From: JALHNI01 sp965229305
GTDB lineage: Bacteria; Acidobacteriota; Terriglobia; Bryobacterales; Bryobacteraceae
Assembly: GCA_965229305.1 (NCBI GenBank)
Contig: CBDDIZ010000029.1
Coordinates: 141,783-205,782, forward strand
Reading direction: 5' to 3'
DNA length: 64,000 bases
Part shown: positions 16,966 through 25,058 of the stretch, one piece after another
Numbering within the stretch: position 1 is the first letter of the stretch
Layout of the letters: every line of letters begins with the position of its first letter
Program-made: the position numbers and the translations under genes
Notes under the pieces: model-generated
What the model was told of the DNA's origin: nothing
Database searches by the model: none
Seen by the model: only the letters and a program-made list of their open reading frames with translations

Positions 16966-17379
16966 ATGACCAGATTTTCCGCCCTTTTCCTGCTCGCCTC
17001 TTTCAGCGCGTCGCTCTTCGGCCAGGCCGATTGGCAAGGTGACGTCAAACAGCTTTACAAGATCGACGTGCCGTCGTTTATGGGTCAGAAGCCGGTTTAT
17101 GGCTTGGCGAAGAAGTCGGGCAACTTGCCGGACATCGAACTCTACTCGCTGACGCTAAAGCCTGCGCCGCTCAAGGGGCCGGTGGATTTCTTCAAGGCCA
17201 GCCTGGAGAAGCAGGGCTTCCAGTCGGTGAAAGCCACCTCCGGTCCGACGCTGGAGAAGGTGGAGATGCTCAACGCGGCGCGCAAGCTGACCGCCGTGGT
17301 GGTGGCCTCAAAGCAGAGCGCGCAATCGATGCTGGTGGGCATCACGGTGCTGCCCTCCAGCGGTATGCCGAAGCAGTAG
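16966..17379 (+). CDS. exported hypothetical protein
   Basis: A 137-aa protein with a clear signal peptide (MTRFSALFLLASFSASLFG, cleavage probably before QADWQ). The mature part is about 115 residues of mixed alpha/beta character without Cys or known motifs, and ends in a hydrophobic strand (SMLVGITVLPSSG). It starts 11 nt after mqnC and may be co-transcribed with it. No family recognised. Its stop codon directly abuts that of the convergent CpaE-like gene. Confidence 0.65.
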   Translation: MTRFSALFLLASFSASLFGQADWQGDVKQLYKIDVPSFMGQKPVYGLAKKSGNLPDIELYSLTLKPAPLKGPVDFFKASLEKQGFQSVKATSGPTLEKVEMLNAARKLTAVVVASKQSAQSMLVGITVLPSSGMPKQ

Positions 17380-18609
17380 TTATTCCTGACCGCCGCCGTT
17401 GGCGGGAGCCGGTACGCGACCAGCGGGCTTGAAGCTGAACAGGTCGAGTAAACCCTTCTTCTGCGGCTTGGGCGGCGCCGGACGGCCTTCCGGCGGCCGA
17501 CGGTCGAGCATGGTCTCGGCTAGCGTCTGGAAGTGACGGCCAAGTTCTGAGTTGGGTTCCACCTGCTTGCCCGCGGTGAGCGCCGCATGGACACCGTGAT
17601 AGTCGTTCGGGAACGTCATGGCCACCGGCATGCCGAGCAGGTTTTCAATCTGCTCCGATGAGATCACCTGATTGCGCTTGGTGCAGCGATTGAGCAGCAC
17701 GCTGACGCGATCGCCCAATTCAATGTTTTTCAGGAAGAGATACTTCTCGCGCGCCAGGTGCAGCGAGGGGATCTCGGGCGTACAGACGAGGAAGATCTTC
17801 TTCGCTTCGAGCATGATCTCGAGCGAGAACTTTTCCATGTTGCCCGAGAGGTCGACGCAGATCGACTTGTAGTTGCGCCGGGCAAAGTCGAGCAGGTGGC
17901 GGACGTGCGTGCCTTCGAGGCGGAACGACGGGTTCATCCGACCGGCGTGGAGCACGTCCAGGTTGCCCATCGTCGAAACCAGTTGCGGCCAAAGGTTCTC
18001 GTCCATGGCGAGCGAGTGCTCGGCGGCATCGACGATCGAGTATTCGTTTTCGAGCTTCAGCATGAAGCGAATCATGCCGCAGTTCAGGTCGAGGTCCGTC
18101 AGCAGGACGCGCGTCTCATTGAGGCGCGACATGGCCATGGCGGCGTTGACGGCAATCGTCGAGGTACCGGAGCCCGCCTTGGACGGCAGGAAGGCAAACA
18201 AGAGGTCGGTGGAGTCCATGACCACCGGGCGCTTGTCGAGGGCTTCCTTGAGGCGTCCGATACAGTCCGCCAGCAACTGAAGATTGAAGGGCAGCGAGAG
18301 GAATTCCCGGATGCCGACGCGCATGACGTCGATCAGCAATTGCGGGTCCGTGGTGCGCGAGATGGCTACGAATTGAACGCCGGGGGCGTTCTGCTCCAGC
18401 TCCTTCACCACTTCCAACGCCCGGTCGATCTGCTGGAGGCTGAGGAAGATGATCTGCGGGCCGTTGGTCCGCACGATGCGCAGGAGTTCGTGAGAATGCG
18501 GGTACTTGTCAACCGCTTTCAAAACGGCCACGTGACCGAGATCGAGCAGATTCGCCTGCAGGCTCTCGCTCAATTCGAGATCAGGACAGATGATGATGCT
18601 GCGGAGCAT
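17380..18609 (-). CDS. CpaE/TadZ-like ATPase with receiver-like N-terminus
   Basis: A 409-aa protein of the MinD/ParA superfamily. Residues 1 to about 120 resemble a degenerate response-regulator receiver domain, as in CpaE/TadZ; the ATPase domain starts at about residue 135. Its Walker A (LPSKAGSGTSTIAVN) keeps the signature lysine but has Thr where canonical P-loops have the second lysine, as in many CpaE/TadZ proteins, so it may bind rather than hydrolyse ATP. CpaE/TadZ proteins place type IV (Tad) pilus machinery at the cell pole, but no other tad/cpa gene is in the window. The C-terminus is Pro-rich. Confidence 0.8.
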   Translation of the reverse strand: MLRSIIICPDLELSESLQANLLDLGHVAVLKAVDKYPHSHELLRIVRTNGPQIIFLSLQQIDRALEVVKELEQNAPGVQFVAISRTTDPQLLIDVMRVGIREFLSLPFNLQLLADCIGRLKEALDKRPVVMDSTDLLFAFLPSKAGSGTSTIAVNAAMAMSRLNETRVLLTDLDLNCGMIRFMLKLENEYSIVDAAEHSLAMDENLWPQLVSTMGNLDVLHAGRMNPSFRLEGTHVRHLLDFARRNYKSICVDLSGNMEKFSLEIMLEAKKIFLVCTPEIPSLHLAREKYLFLKNIELGDRVSVLLNRCTKRNQVISSEQIENLLGMPVAMTFPNDYHGVHAALTAGKQVEPNSELGRHFQTLAETMLDRRPPEGRPAPPKPQKKGLLDLFSFKPAGRVPAPANGGGQE

Positions 18610-18774
18610 CCGTGGCGTTCTCCTTCTGTTCCCAGCGTACGGGGATTCACATGACGATCCAATAGAGCGAACGCCCTAGCCAGAAAGTCCTAGAGCGGTG
18701 GAAGGCTCCCTTAGCCGGTTTGCCTGAGCCGATTCCGCTCCCTAGTACTCTCGGCTTGGGATACGATTTCCTTT

Positions 18775-19077
18775 ATGGCAAAGCCCATTGGATTTGAAGT
18801 CACCTGCCCGTGCTGCCAAGCGACCCTAAAAATTGATCCGGTGCTCCAGGCGGTGATCCACCACCAGACGCCAGCCAAGCCGCCGGGACCGATTGAAGAC
18901 CTGGCCGAGGCGGTGCAGAAGCTGAAAGGCGCGGCCGCCAAGCGCGAGGACGCGTTCCAGAAATCGCTCAACGACGTAAAGAATCGCGAGACACTTTTGG
19001 ATCGGAAATTTGACGAATTACTGAAAAATGCGAAGGACGATCCGAGCGGCACGCCGAAGCGGGACATCTGGGACTAG
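18775..19077 (+). CDS. small zinc-ribbon-like protein
   Basis: A 100-aa soluble protein. The N-terminus has a CPCC motif (ITCPCCQ-like, about residues 10-15) followed by a Pro-rich turn and a Lys/Glu/Asp-rich helical C-terminus (about 45-95). Only one Cys cluster is present, so any zinc site would need a second chain. TACGAT ends 7 nt before the ATG and no Shine-Dalgarno is seen, which suggests a leaderless transcript. No family recognised. The 165 nt before it, up to the CpaE-like start, hold nothing else that I can identify. Confidence 0.6.
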   Translation: MAKPIGFEVTCPCCQATLKIDPVLQAVIHHQTPAKPPGPIEDLAEAVQKLKGAAAKREDAFQKSLNDVKNRETLLDRKFDELLKNAKDDPSGTPKRDIWD

Positions 19078-19128
19078 GTGACGAAACGAACCCGGGAGTT
19101 CTTGAATCTAAAGGACTTCCAAAAACGA

Positions 19129-19149
19129 CGCCCGCCGGAGAGGCGGGCG
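19129..19149. terminator. bidirectional hairpin between convergent genes
   Basis: An 8-bp perfect stem (CGCCCGCC / GGCGGGCG) with a GGAGA loop, extended outward by an imperfect AGGAC(CT)TT pairing. It lies in the 152-nt gap between two convergent genes and has A-rich sequence on its left (AAAAACGA), so it could end transcription on the minus strand. There is no good T-run on the plus strand. Confidence 0.4.
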
Positions 19150-19229
19150 AAGGTCCTCACTTACAGGATCGCACAGGGCACCAAATTTCAGAGCCGGTGA
19201 ACGGCGAGAATCGATTGAAAGCAGGCCAC

Positions 19230-19412
19230 TTAACCGTGGCCTAATTTCATGATCCAGGCGATGCCGAACAAGGCGAGCATGAAGTAGCCAAAGGTCTGGA
19301 GGCCGTACTGGATGCGCTCTTTGTCGGTCTTCTTGGTGACGACGCCGAAGACCAGACTGGTGAGCAGAGCGAACAGCAGGGACGCTTCGAAGTGCGAGAG
19401 CGAGAGATTCAT
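19230..19412 (-). CDS. small two-helix membrane protein
   Basis: A 60-aa protein with two hydrophobic helices (about residues 9-26 and 40-56) joined by a short basic/acidic loop (TKKTDKERIQ). Its ATG overlaps the stop of the upstream 142-aa membrane protein by one base (TAATG), so the two are translationally coupled and probably act together. No family recognised. Confidence 0.65.
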   Translation of the reverse strand: MNLSLSHFEASLLFALLTSLVFGVVTKKTDKERIQYGLQTFGYFMLALFGIAWIMKLGHG

Positions 19413-19840
19413 TAGTCTTTTTCTCCGGTCGCGATTTCGTAGGCGTCGACCATGGCGAGGATGTTCAGGAGACCGGCGCCGGCGAGGAATTTGGTGCCGT
19501 AATCGTGGACATGGCCGGCGACGTCGGGCTGCGTGTAGCCCATCCAGGTAGCGAGATAGTAGGGAATTCCGGCCGCGTTATTGGCGATGTGCCCACCGCA
19601 AAAGATGAGCGTGGTGAGCATGTCGGTAGAGGTCCAGAGCCATTCGAACATGGCGCCGCGCATCAGCAGTCCGAAGATGAACATAATGATGACACTGGCG
19701 GAGAGGATCGCACCGCGGATGGGGCGGTTGAGGAAGAAGTGTCCACCACCGGGAACCAGCCAACCGAGGACCACGGCGGTGGCCCATTTTTGAAACGGCA
19801 CGCTGGGAGCCGGTGCTGCTGCGACTGCTTGATTCGCCAT
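19412..19840 (-). CDS. small polytopic membrane protein (DUF6677-like)
   Basis: A 142-aa protein with about four membrane helices. It begins with a soluble Ala/Pro-rich stretch and then WATAVVLGWLVPGGGHFFLN, a pattern I associate with the small acidobacterial DUF6677 group; this assignment is from memory and moderate in confidence. It precedes the 60-aa membrane protein with a one-base stop/start overlap. The CE15 esterase gene ends just upstream (7-nt gap) on the same strand, so all could form one unit with glgC. Confidence 0.6.
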   Translation of the reverse strand: MANQAVAAAPAPSVPFQKWATAVVLGWLVPGGGHFFLNRPIRGAILSASVIIMFIFGLLMRGAMFEWLWTSTDMLTTLIFCGGHIANNAAGIPYYLATWMGYTQPDVAGHVHDYGTKFLAGAGLLNILAMVDAYEIATGEKD

Positions 19841-19847
19841 TCGCCTT

Positions 19848-21080
19848 TTATTTTACCTTCATCTGCAGGTCCGCGAAGGCAATGAACTGTTCCCAGTCAT
19901 AGCGGGTGATGTCGTGCTTCCCTGCCCGGAGGTGATAACCGATGCGGGAGCGGACCGGCTTTTCGACGAGGGTGTGATCGGTGCCGGCGAAACCGTCGGT
20001 GCCTAGGAGCCTGTAGACGGGGCTCGCGCCGACGCAGGCGAGGAATTCGCCGTGGGGGTCGGCCCAGCGGTCTTCGGTGGCGCTGGTGACGTAAACGGGC
20101 CGCGGCGCGATGAGGGCGAGGAGTTCGTGGTGGTCTACGGGAAGCTTGTCGGCGGCGCGGTTGTAGCTGGCATACTTCGCGGTGAACCAGTGCGGGAAGG
20201 CCGTATTGAGCACTTCGATGGTTTCGCCATAGTTGCGGCGAGAGAGGGCGGCGCCGCCTTCGCCAGAGTCGTTGCCGATGACCAGAGCGAAGCGCTGATC
20301 CTGGGCGCCGGCCCAGAGAGCGGCTTTGCCGAGGCGGGAGTGGCCGACGACGGCGACGCGCTTGGCGTCAATGCGGGCGTCTTTCTCAAGGTAATCGAGC
20401 ATGCGGCTCATGCCGTAGGCCCAGGCGCCGATGGCGTTCCAACTAGCGGGAGGCAGATGAGGCAGGATGCTGTCGGGTTTGCCGTCCTTGTGGTCCGGGA
20501 ACAGGTCGCCGTAGTAGACGGTGGCGAGGGCGTAGCCTTTGGAGACGATCAGATCGACGGGCCAGCGCGAGACGGCGGAGCCGCGGGCGGCTTCGGTGGC
20601 GCGGTTGTCGACGACACCGGGACCTTTGATGGTCCAGCGGGTGGAAAGGGTGATGGCGGGGTCCGCTTCGACGGAGTGATTGCCGGGGAAATTGAGGCTG
20701 ACGAAAGCGGGCACCTTGCCTTTGGCCTGGTTCGGGACGTAGAGCAGGATCCGCATGGAGGGGCCGCCCTTGCCGGCGAGCCATACGGTGATCTCCTCGC
20801 GGGTGGCGGCGCCGTTGACGGCCTTGGGCTCGCGCTTCGTGATCTCGTACTCGATTTTGTGAGCCGGAGGCGTTTTGCCGTAGACGTGGTCTTCAAAGAG
20901 ACGGAGGACCTCGGCGCGGCGCTTATGGGTCCAATCCTTGGGTGTTTTAACCGGAGTGCCGTCGGCAAAGACGAGGGGGTCCGGAAGCGTATACGCGCCA
21001 ACCTTGGCTTCGTCGTAGTTGGCGACGAAGCCAGGTTGGGCCGCCAGGGTGCCGGCAAGAAGCCAAAGCAGATGGCGCAT
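19848..21080 (-). CDS. glucuronoyl esterase-like protein, carbohydrate esterase family 15
   Basis: A 410-aa exported alpha/beta hydrolase (signal MRHLLWLLAGTLAAQ). The nucleophile Ser248 lies in GHSRLGKAALWAG. Candidate acid residues are Glu274 (GNDSGEGG) and the TEDRW pair near 336-337; His389 (AGKHDIT) suits the catalytic His. This matches CE15 enzymes, which cut ester bonds between lignin alcohols and glucuronic acid side chains of xylan. Its start overlaps the glgC stop by one base (TGATG), an unexpected partner. It probably acts in the periplasm on plant-derived material; the substrate is inferred. Confidence 0.85.
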   Translation of the reverse strand: MRHLLWLLAGTLAAQPGFVANYDEAKVGAYTLPDPLVFADGTPVKTPKDWTHKRRAEVLRLFEDHVYGKTPPAHKIEYEITKREPKAVNGAATREEITVWLAGKGGPSMRILLYVPNQAKGKVPAFVSLNFPGNHSVEADPAITLSTRWTIKGPGVVDNRATEAARGSAVSRWPVDLIVSKGYALATVYYGDLFPDHKDGKPDSILPHLPPASWNAIGAWAYGMSRMLDYLEKDARIDAKRVAVVGHSRLGKAALWAGAQDQRFALVIGNDSGEGGAALSRRNYGETIEVLNTAFPHWFTAKYASYNRAADKLPVDHHELLALIAPRPVYVTSATEDRWADPHGEFLACVGASPVYRLLGTDGFAGTDHTLVEKPVRSRIGYHLRAGKHDITRYDWEQFIAFADLQMKVK

Positions 21081-22336
21081 CAGAAGATGACCGAGGCGAC
21101 GTCGACGGAACTGCGGCGGCCTTCGATGACGACGATGCCGGTTTCAGTGACGTGGTAATTCTTCTTGTCCTCTTCGGGGTCGAAGCCGATGCGGGCGCCG
21201 TCCGGGATGATGACATTCTTATCGAGAATGGCGCGACGGACCTGGGCGCGTTTGCCGACGATGCAGTTGTCGAAGAGGATGGAGTCCTCAACGACCGCGT
21301 AATCATGGATGCGCACGCCGCGGCCCAGGATGGAATTGCGGACCATGCCGCCGGACACGATGGAGCCGCCGGCGACGATGGAATTGACGGACTCACCGCG
21401 ACGGCCGCCGTCTTCGTCGAGGACGAACTTGGCGGGCGGATCGTCGTAGCCGGCGGTCCGGAGCGGCCAGCGGCGGTTGTAAAGATTGAGCTGGGGGGTG
21501 ACAGCGCGGAGGTCCATGTTGGCGTCGTAGTAGGCCTCGATGGTGCCGACGTCGCGCCAGTAGGCGGGCTGTCCGGGGGGGTCGCCGGGGATGTTGTTGG
21601 TTTGGAAGTCGTAGGCCATCATGGCGGAGCGACCGATGAGGCCAGGGAGGATGTCGCGGCCGAAGTCGTGGGTGGAGTCTTCGCGTTTGGCGTCGGCGGC
21701 GAGTTCGCGGAGCAGACGGCCGGTGGAGAAGACATAGTTGCCCATGGAGGCGTAGACGCGGCTGGGGTCGCCGGGCATGGTGGGGGCGTTGGGATTCTTT
21801 TCGTGGAAGCCCAGGATGGAGCCGTTCTCATCGGCTTCGATCACGCCGAACTCGCTAGCCAGCTCTTTTTCCACAGGGATCGCGGCGATGGAGACTTCGG
21901 CCGCTTTCTTGACGTGGAACTCGATCATGTCGCGGATGTTCATGCGATAGATATGGTCGGCGCCAAAGATGCAGACCAGATCGGGATTCGCCTGTTCGAT
22001 CAGGTTCATGTTCTGGTAGATGGCGTCGGCCGTGCCGCGATACCAGTATTCGCCCTGGTTGCGCATCTGGGCGGGAACCGGGATTACGAAGTGATTCTTG
22101 AGGAGGCCGGTGAACTCCCAGCCGTCACGCAGATGCTGTAGCAAGCTCTGGCTCTTGAATTGGATCAAGACGTAGATCGAATAGATCCCGGAGTTGATGA
22201 AATTCGAGAGAACGAAGTCAACGATTCGATATCTTCCACCGAACGGCACCGCGGGTTTGGCCCGCTCCTTGGTAAGGGGGTATAACCGCGTCCCCTTGCC
22301 GCCCGCCAGAATGAATGCCATGACTCGCAGTTGCAT
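21080..22336 (-). CDS. glgC: glucose-1-phosphate adenylyltransferase
   Basis: ADP-glucose pyrophosphorylase, 418 aa from the ATG at 22336; starts at 22375 or 22321 are also possible. It makes ADP-glucose for glycogen synthesis. The nucleotide-binding motif FILAGGKGTRLYPLT is close to the N-terminus, then FGGRYRIVDFVLSN, the FGADHIYRMN block and a C-terminal left-handed beta-helix domain (hexapeptide-like repeats such as GRGVRIHDYAVVEDSILFDN). The CE15 esterase gene is coupled to its stop codon. No glgA or glgB is seen nearby. Confidence 0.93.
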   Translation of the reverse strand: MQLRVMAFILAGGKGTRLYPLTKERAKPAVPFGGRYRIVDFVLSNFINSGIYSIYVLIQFKSQSLLQHLRDGWEFTGLLKNHFVIPVPAQMRNQGEYWYRGTADAIYQNMNLIEQANPDLVCIFGADHIYRMNIRDMIEFHVKKAAEVSIAAIPVEKELASEFGVIEADENGSILGFHEKNPNAPTMPGDPSRVYASMGNYVFSTGRLLRELAADAKREDSTHDFGRDILPGLIGRSAMMAYDFQTNNIPGDPPGQPAYWRDVGTIEAYYDANMDLRAVTPQLNLYNRRWPLRTAGYDDPPAKFVLDEDGGRRGESVNSIVAGGSIVSGGMVRNSILGRGVRIHDYAVVEDSILFDNCIVGKRAQVRRAILDKNVIIPDGARIGFDPEEDKKNYHVTETGIVVIEGRRSSVDVASVIF

Positions 22337-22487
22337 GCCATTTCCGCCTTTTCTGCCCCAATTGTCGCTGCCCAACCCAACACGTCAGACACGCTGAATA
22401 GCATACCCGAAACGCGCGGAGGCGCACCAAACATTTTCGCATGAGGTTGTTTCATGCCAGCCGTATGATATCGTGATCGTCGAACTC

Positions 22488-23723
22488 ATGACTGACTCCC
22501 GTCGTTGGACGATTATCGGCCTACTGTGCCTCGGCTTCATGGTGGCCTATTTTGACCGTGTGAATCTGTCCGTCGCGGTGGCGGATGCGACGTTCCAGGA
22601 GCATTTTCAGTTGGACAGCGAACAGAAGGGGCAGTTGCTGTCGGCCTTCTTCATGTCCTATACGCTGGTGCAGATTCCAGCCGGGTGGTTCGTCGACAAG
22701 TACGGGGTGAAGTTTCCCTATGCGGGCGGCTTCTTCATCTGGAGCCTGATGTCGGCGGCGACGGCGTGGGTGGGCAACTTCCAACAACTGTTCGGACTGC
22801 GGCTACTACTGGGGTTGGGCGAGAGCGTGATTACGCCGGCGGGGATGCGCTGGATCCGTTTCAATATTCCGGAGAGTCAGCGCGGGCTGGTGGTGGGCAT
22901 CTATATGGCGGCGGCGAAGATCGGGCCGGCGATCGGGACCCCGATTGCGGGAGCGCTGCTGGTGTCCTATGGCTGGCGGGACATGTTTTTGATCATCGGC
23001 CTGGGGAGTCTGCTGTGGCTGGTGCCGTGGCTGATGCTGGTGAAGAATGACGATCGCGAAATCGAAGCGGCGGCACAGAAAGCGGCGGGAGGGCAAAGTC
23101 TGAGCTTTTGGGACACGCTGTTCAGCCCGGTGATGCTGGGGACGATTATCGGGACGTTCTGCTATCAATACTTCGTCTACTACTGCCTGACGTGGCTGCC
23201 CTCCTACTTCGGGAAGGAGCGCCATCTGGACGTGGCGAAGAGCAGCTGGTTTACGGGGGCGTCGTTTGGCGGGATGGCGATCGTGGCGATTCTGGCGGGT
23301 TGGTGGGCGGACCGGCTGATCTCGCGCGGGGCGGATCCGGTGGCGACACGGAAGCGGTTCATCATTGCCGGCTTCCTGATTGCGAGTACGGAGATTCTGG
23401 GCGTTTATTCGACCTCGCTGGAAGCGGCGTTGTTCTGGAGTATCTTCTCGCTTTCCGGTTTGGGCATGACGACGGCCAATTACTGGGCGTTGACGCAGAC
23501 GTTGCTTTCGAGCGCGGCGGTGGGACGGGTGGTGGGCGTGCAGAATGCGGCGGCCAATTTACCCGGCGTGGTGGCGCCCTGGTTGACGGGCTACTTACTC
23601 AAGCAAACCGGGAGCTATACGGCGCCGATGTATTCGATCCTGTTCTTTCTGGCGCTGGGCATTGGAGCGTACGTGTTTCTGGTGAAGCAGGAGTACGCGC
23701 CGCGGCCAACTGCGAAGGCATAG
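22488..23723 (+). CDS. MFS transporter, sugar-acid/anion:cation symporter type
   Basis: A 411-aa, 12-helix major facilitator protein. The ATG at 22488 is chosen over an upstream GTG (22473). The segment YFDRVNLSVAVADATF in helix 1 and the ETILGVYS-like features fit the anion:cation symporter group (galactonate, glucarate, glucuronate or phthalate carriers). Substrate not determinable, but uptake of a sugar acid would fit the nearby CE15 glucuronoyl esterase. The gene is divergent from glgC; the 150-nt gap holds no clear operator. Confidence 0.85.
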   Translation: MTDSRRWTIIGLLCLGFMVAYFDRVNLSVAVADATFQEHFQLDSEQKGQLLSAFFMSYTLVQIPAGWFVDKYGVKFPYAGGFFIWSLMSAATAWVGNFQQLFGLRLLLGLGESVITPAGMRWIRFNIPESQRGLVVGIYMAAAKIGPAIGTPIAGALLVSYGWRDMFLIIGLGSLLWLVPWLMLVKNDDREIEAAAQKAAGGQSLSFWDTLFSPVMLGTIIGTFCYQYFVYYCLTWLPSYFGKERHLDVAKSSWFTGASFGGMAIVAILAGWWADRLISRGADPVATRKRFIIAGFLIASTEILGVYSTSLEAALFWSIFSLSGLGMTTANYWALTQTLLSSAAVGRVVGVQNAAANLPGVVAPWLTGYLLKQTGSYTAPMYSILFFLALGIGAYVFLVKQEYAPRPTAKA

Positions 23724-23745
23724 TCGTTCAGGCCCATAATGGTGG

Positions 23746-24675
23746 GTGCAGACTGTGTCCCACGCTCATTCGCACAGCCATCACGGGCATCATCATCACC
23801 ACCACGGACCACCCGATCATGGGCGGGCGTTTCTGATCGGCATTCTGCTGAATCTGGGCTTTGTGCTGGCGGAGTTCTACTACGGCAAGGTGAGTCATTC
23901 GCTGGCGCTGGTGGCGGATGCGGGTCATAACCTGAGCGATGTGCTGAGCCTGATGCTGGCGTGGGGTGGCGCGGTATTGTCAAAGCGGCTGCCGACGCCG
24001 AACCGGACGTATGGGCTGAGACGGTCCTCGATTCTGGCGTCGCTGACGAATGCGGTGGTGCTGCTGATCGCACTGGGGGCGATCGCGTGGGAGTCCTTGC
24101 AACGGTTCGCGAATCCGGCGCCGGTGGCCGAAGGTCTGGTGATGGGCGTGGCGGCGGTGGGGATCGTGATCAACGGCGCGACCGCGCTGCTGTTTTTCTC
24201 GGGTCGCAAGGGGGACGTGAACGTGCGCGGCGCATTTCTGCACATGCTGACCGATGCGGCCGTATCGGCGGGCGTGGTGGTGAGCGGGTTTGCGATGGGC
24301 GCGACGGGGTGGCTGTGGCTGGATCCGGTGGTGAGCATCGCGATCTGCGTGCTGATCTTCATGGCGACGTGGGGGCTATTGAAGGACTCGCTGAATCTGG
24401 CGCTGGATGCAGTGCCGGACGGAATCAAGATCGCCGAAGTGAAGGCGTATCTGGAGAGCCAACCGAAGGTAGTGGGCGTGCACGACTTGCATGTGTGGGC
24501 GATGAGCACGACCGAAACGGCGTTGACGGCGCATCTGGTGATGCAGGAGGCCGGGGCGGACAACGAGTTCTTGCGGCTGGTGGAGCGGGGGCTGCATGAC
24601 CGTTTTGGCATTGAGCATGCGACGTTGCAGGTGGAGACCGGGGAGTCCGCTTGCGAGTGCCGGCTGATTTGCTGA
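23746..24675 (+). CDS. cation diffusion facilitator (metal/H+ antiporter)
   Basis: A 309-aa CDF exporter with about six membrane helices and a C-terminal cytoplasmic domain, probably moving Zn, Co or Cd out of the cytoplasm. It has an N-terminal His cluster (about 12 His in the first 25 residues), the transport-site motif DAGHNLSD in helix 2 and HMLTDAAVS in helix 5. GTG start, 22 nt after the MFS gene, so possibly co-transcribed. The C-terminus ends in a CECRLIC cysteine cluster, an unusual addition that could also bind metal. Confidence 0.9.
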   Translation: MQTVSHAHSHSHHGHHHHHHGPPDHGRAFLIGILLNLGFVLAEFYYGKVSHSLALVADAGHNLSDVLSLMLAWGGAVLSKRLPTPNRTYGLRRSSILASLTNAVVLLIALGAIAWESLQRFANPAPVAEGLVMGVAAVGIVINGATALLFFSGRKGDVNVRGAFLHMLTDAAVSAGVVVSGFAMGATGWLWLDPVVSIAICVLIFMATWGLLKDSLNLALDAVPDGIKIAEVKAYLESQPKVVGVHDLHVWAMSTTETALTAHLVMQEAGADNEFLRLVERGLHDRFGIEHATLQVETGESACECRLIC

Positions 24676-24685
24676 CGCGGGCGGG

Positions 24686-24714
24686 TTGACGGCGAGGACA
24701 GGCATAGCTATCAT
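24686..24714 (+). promoter_or_regulatory. predicted sigma-70 promoter of padR-ADOP
   Basis: TTGACG (24686-24691), a 17-nt spacer and TATCAT (24709-24714). Each hexamer matches the consensus at five of six positions, making this one of the best promoters in the window. The transcript would start near 24721, 9 nt before padR. The small palindrome ATAGCTAT at the -10 could serve PadR autoregulation, which is common for the family; that is an inference. Confidence 0.6.
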
Positions 24715-24729
24715 ACCCCTAGCTTCTCT

Positions 24730-25056
24730 ATGCCTAAGACTGATATGCCTTCCGGCGCCCTCGGGCTGCTGATTCTGCGCGTGCTGAGCGCGGGTCCGTT
24801 GCACGGGTATGCGATTGCGCAGCGGATTCATCTGCTTTCTTCCGAAGTGCTGCGGGTGGAGGAGGGGTCGCTCTATCCTGCTCTGCAGAAGATGCTGCTG
24901 AAGGGTTGGGCCGAGGCGGAATGGGGAACGTCCGAGACGAATCGGCAGGTGCGGTTCTATCGGCTGACGCCCGCCGGACGGCAGCAGTTGGAAGTGGAGA
25001 TGAGCGAATACGACCGCGTGAATGAAGCGATTCGCGCCGTGTTGAGGAGCGCCTAG
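24730..25056 (+). CDS. PadR-family transcriptional regulator
   Basis: A 108-aa winged-helix repressor of the PadR family. Conserved blocks: LLILRVLSAGPLHGYAIAQ, then EGSLYPALQKMLLKGW and the wing RFYRLTPAGR. It stands 2 nt before the ADOP permease gene, the standard acidobacterial arrangement of a PadR regulator with an ADOP permease. It probably represses its own operon; the effector is unknown. Confidence 0.92.
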   Translation: MPKTDMPSGALGLLILRVLSAGPLHGYAIAQRIHLLSSEVLRVEEGSLYPALQKMLLKGWAEAEWGTSETNRQVRFYRLTPAGRQQLEVEMSEYDRVNEAIRAVLRSA

Positions 25057-25058
25057 CC

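Noticed and set aside
20052..22141. Plus-strand open frames (368 and 329 codons) over the esterase and glgC
   Set aside because: Gly/Val/Asp-rich antisense translations; the minus-strand genes have catalytic motifs.
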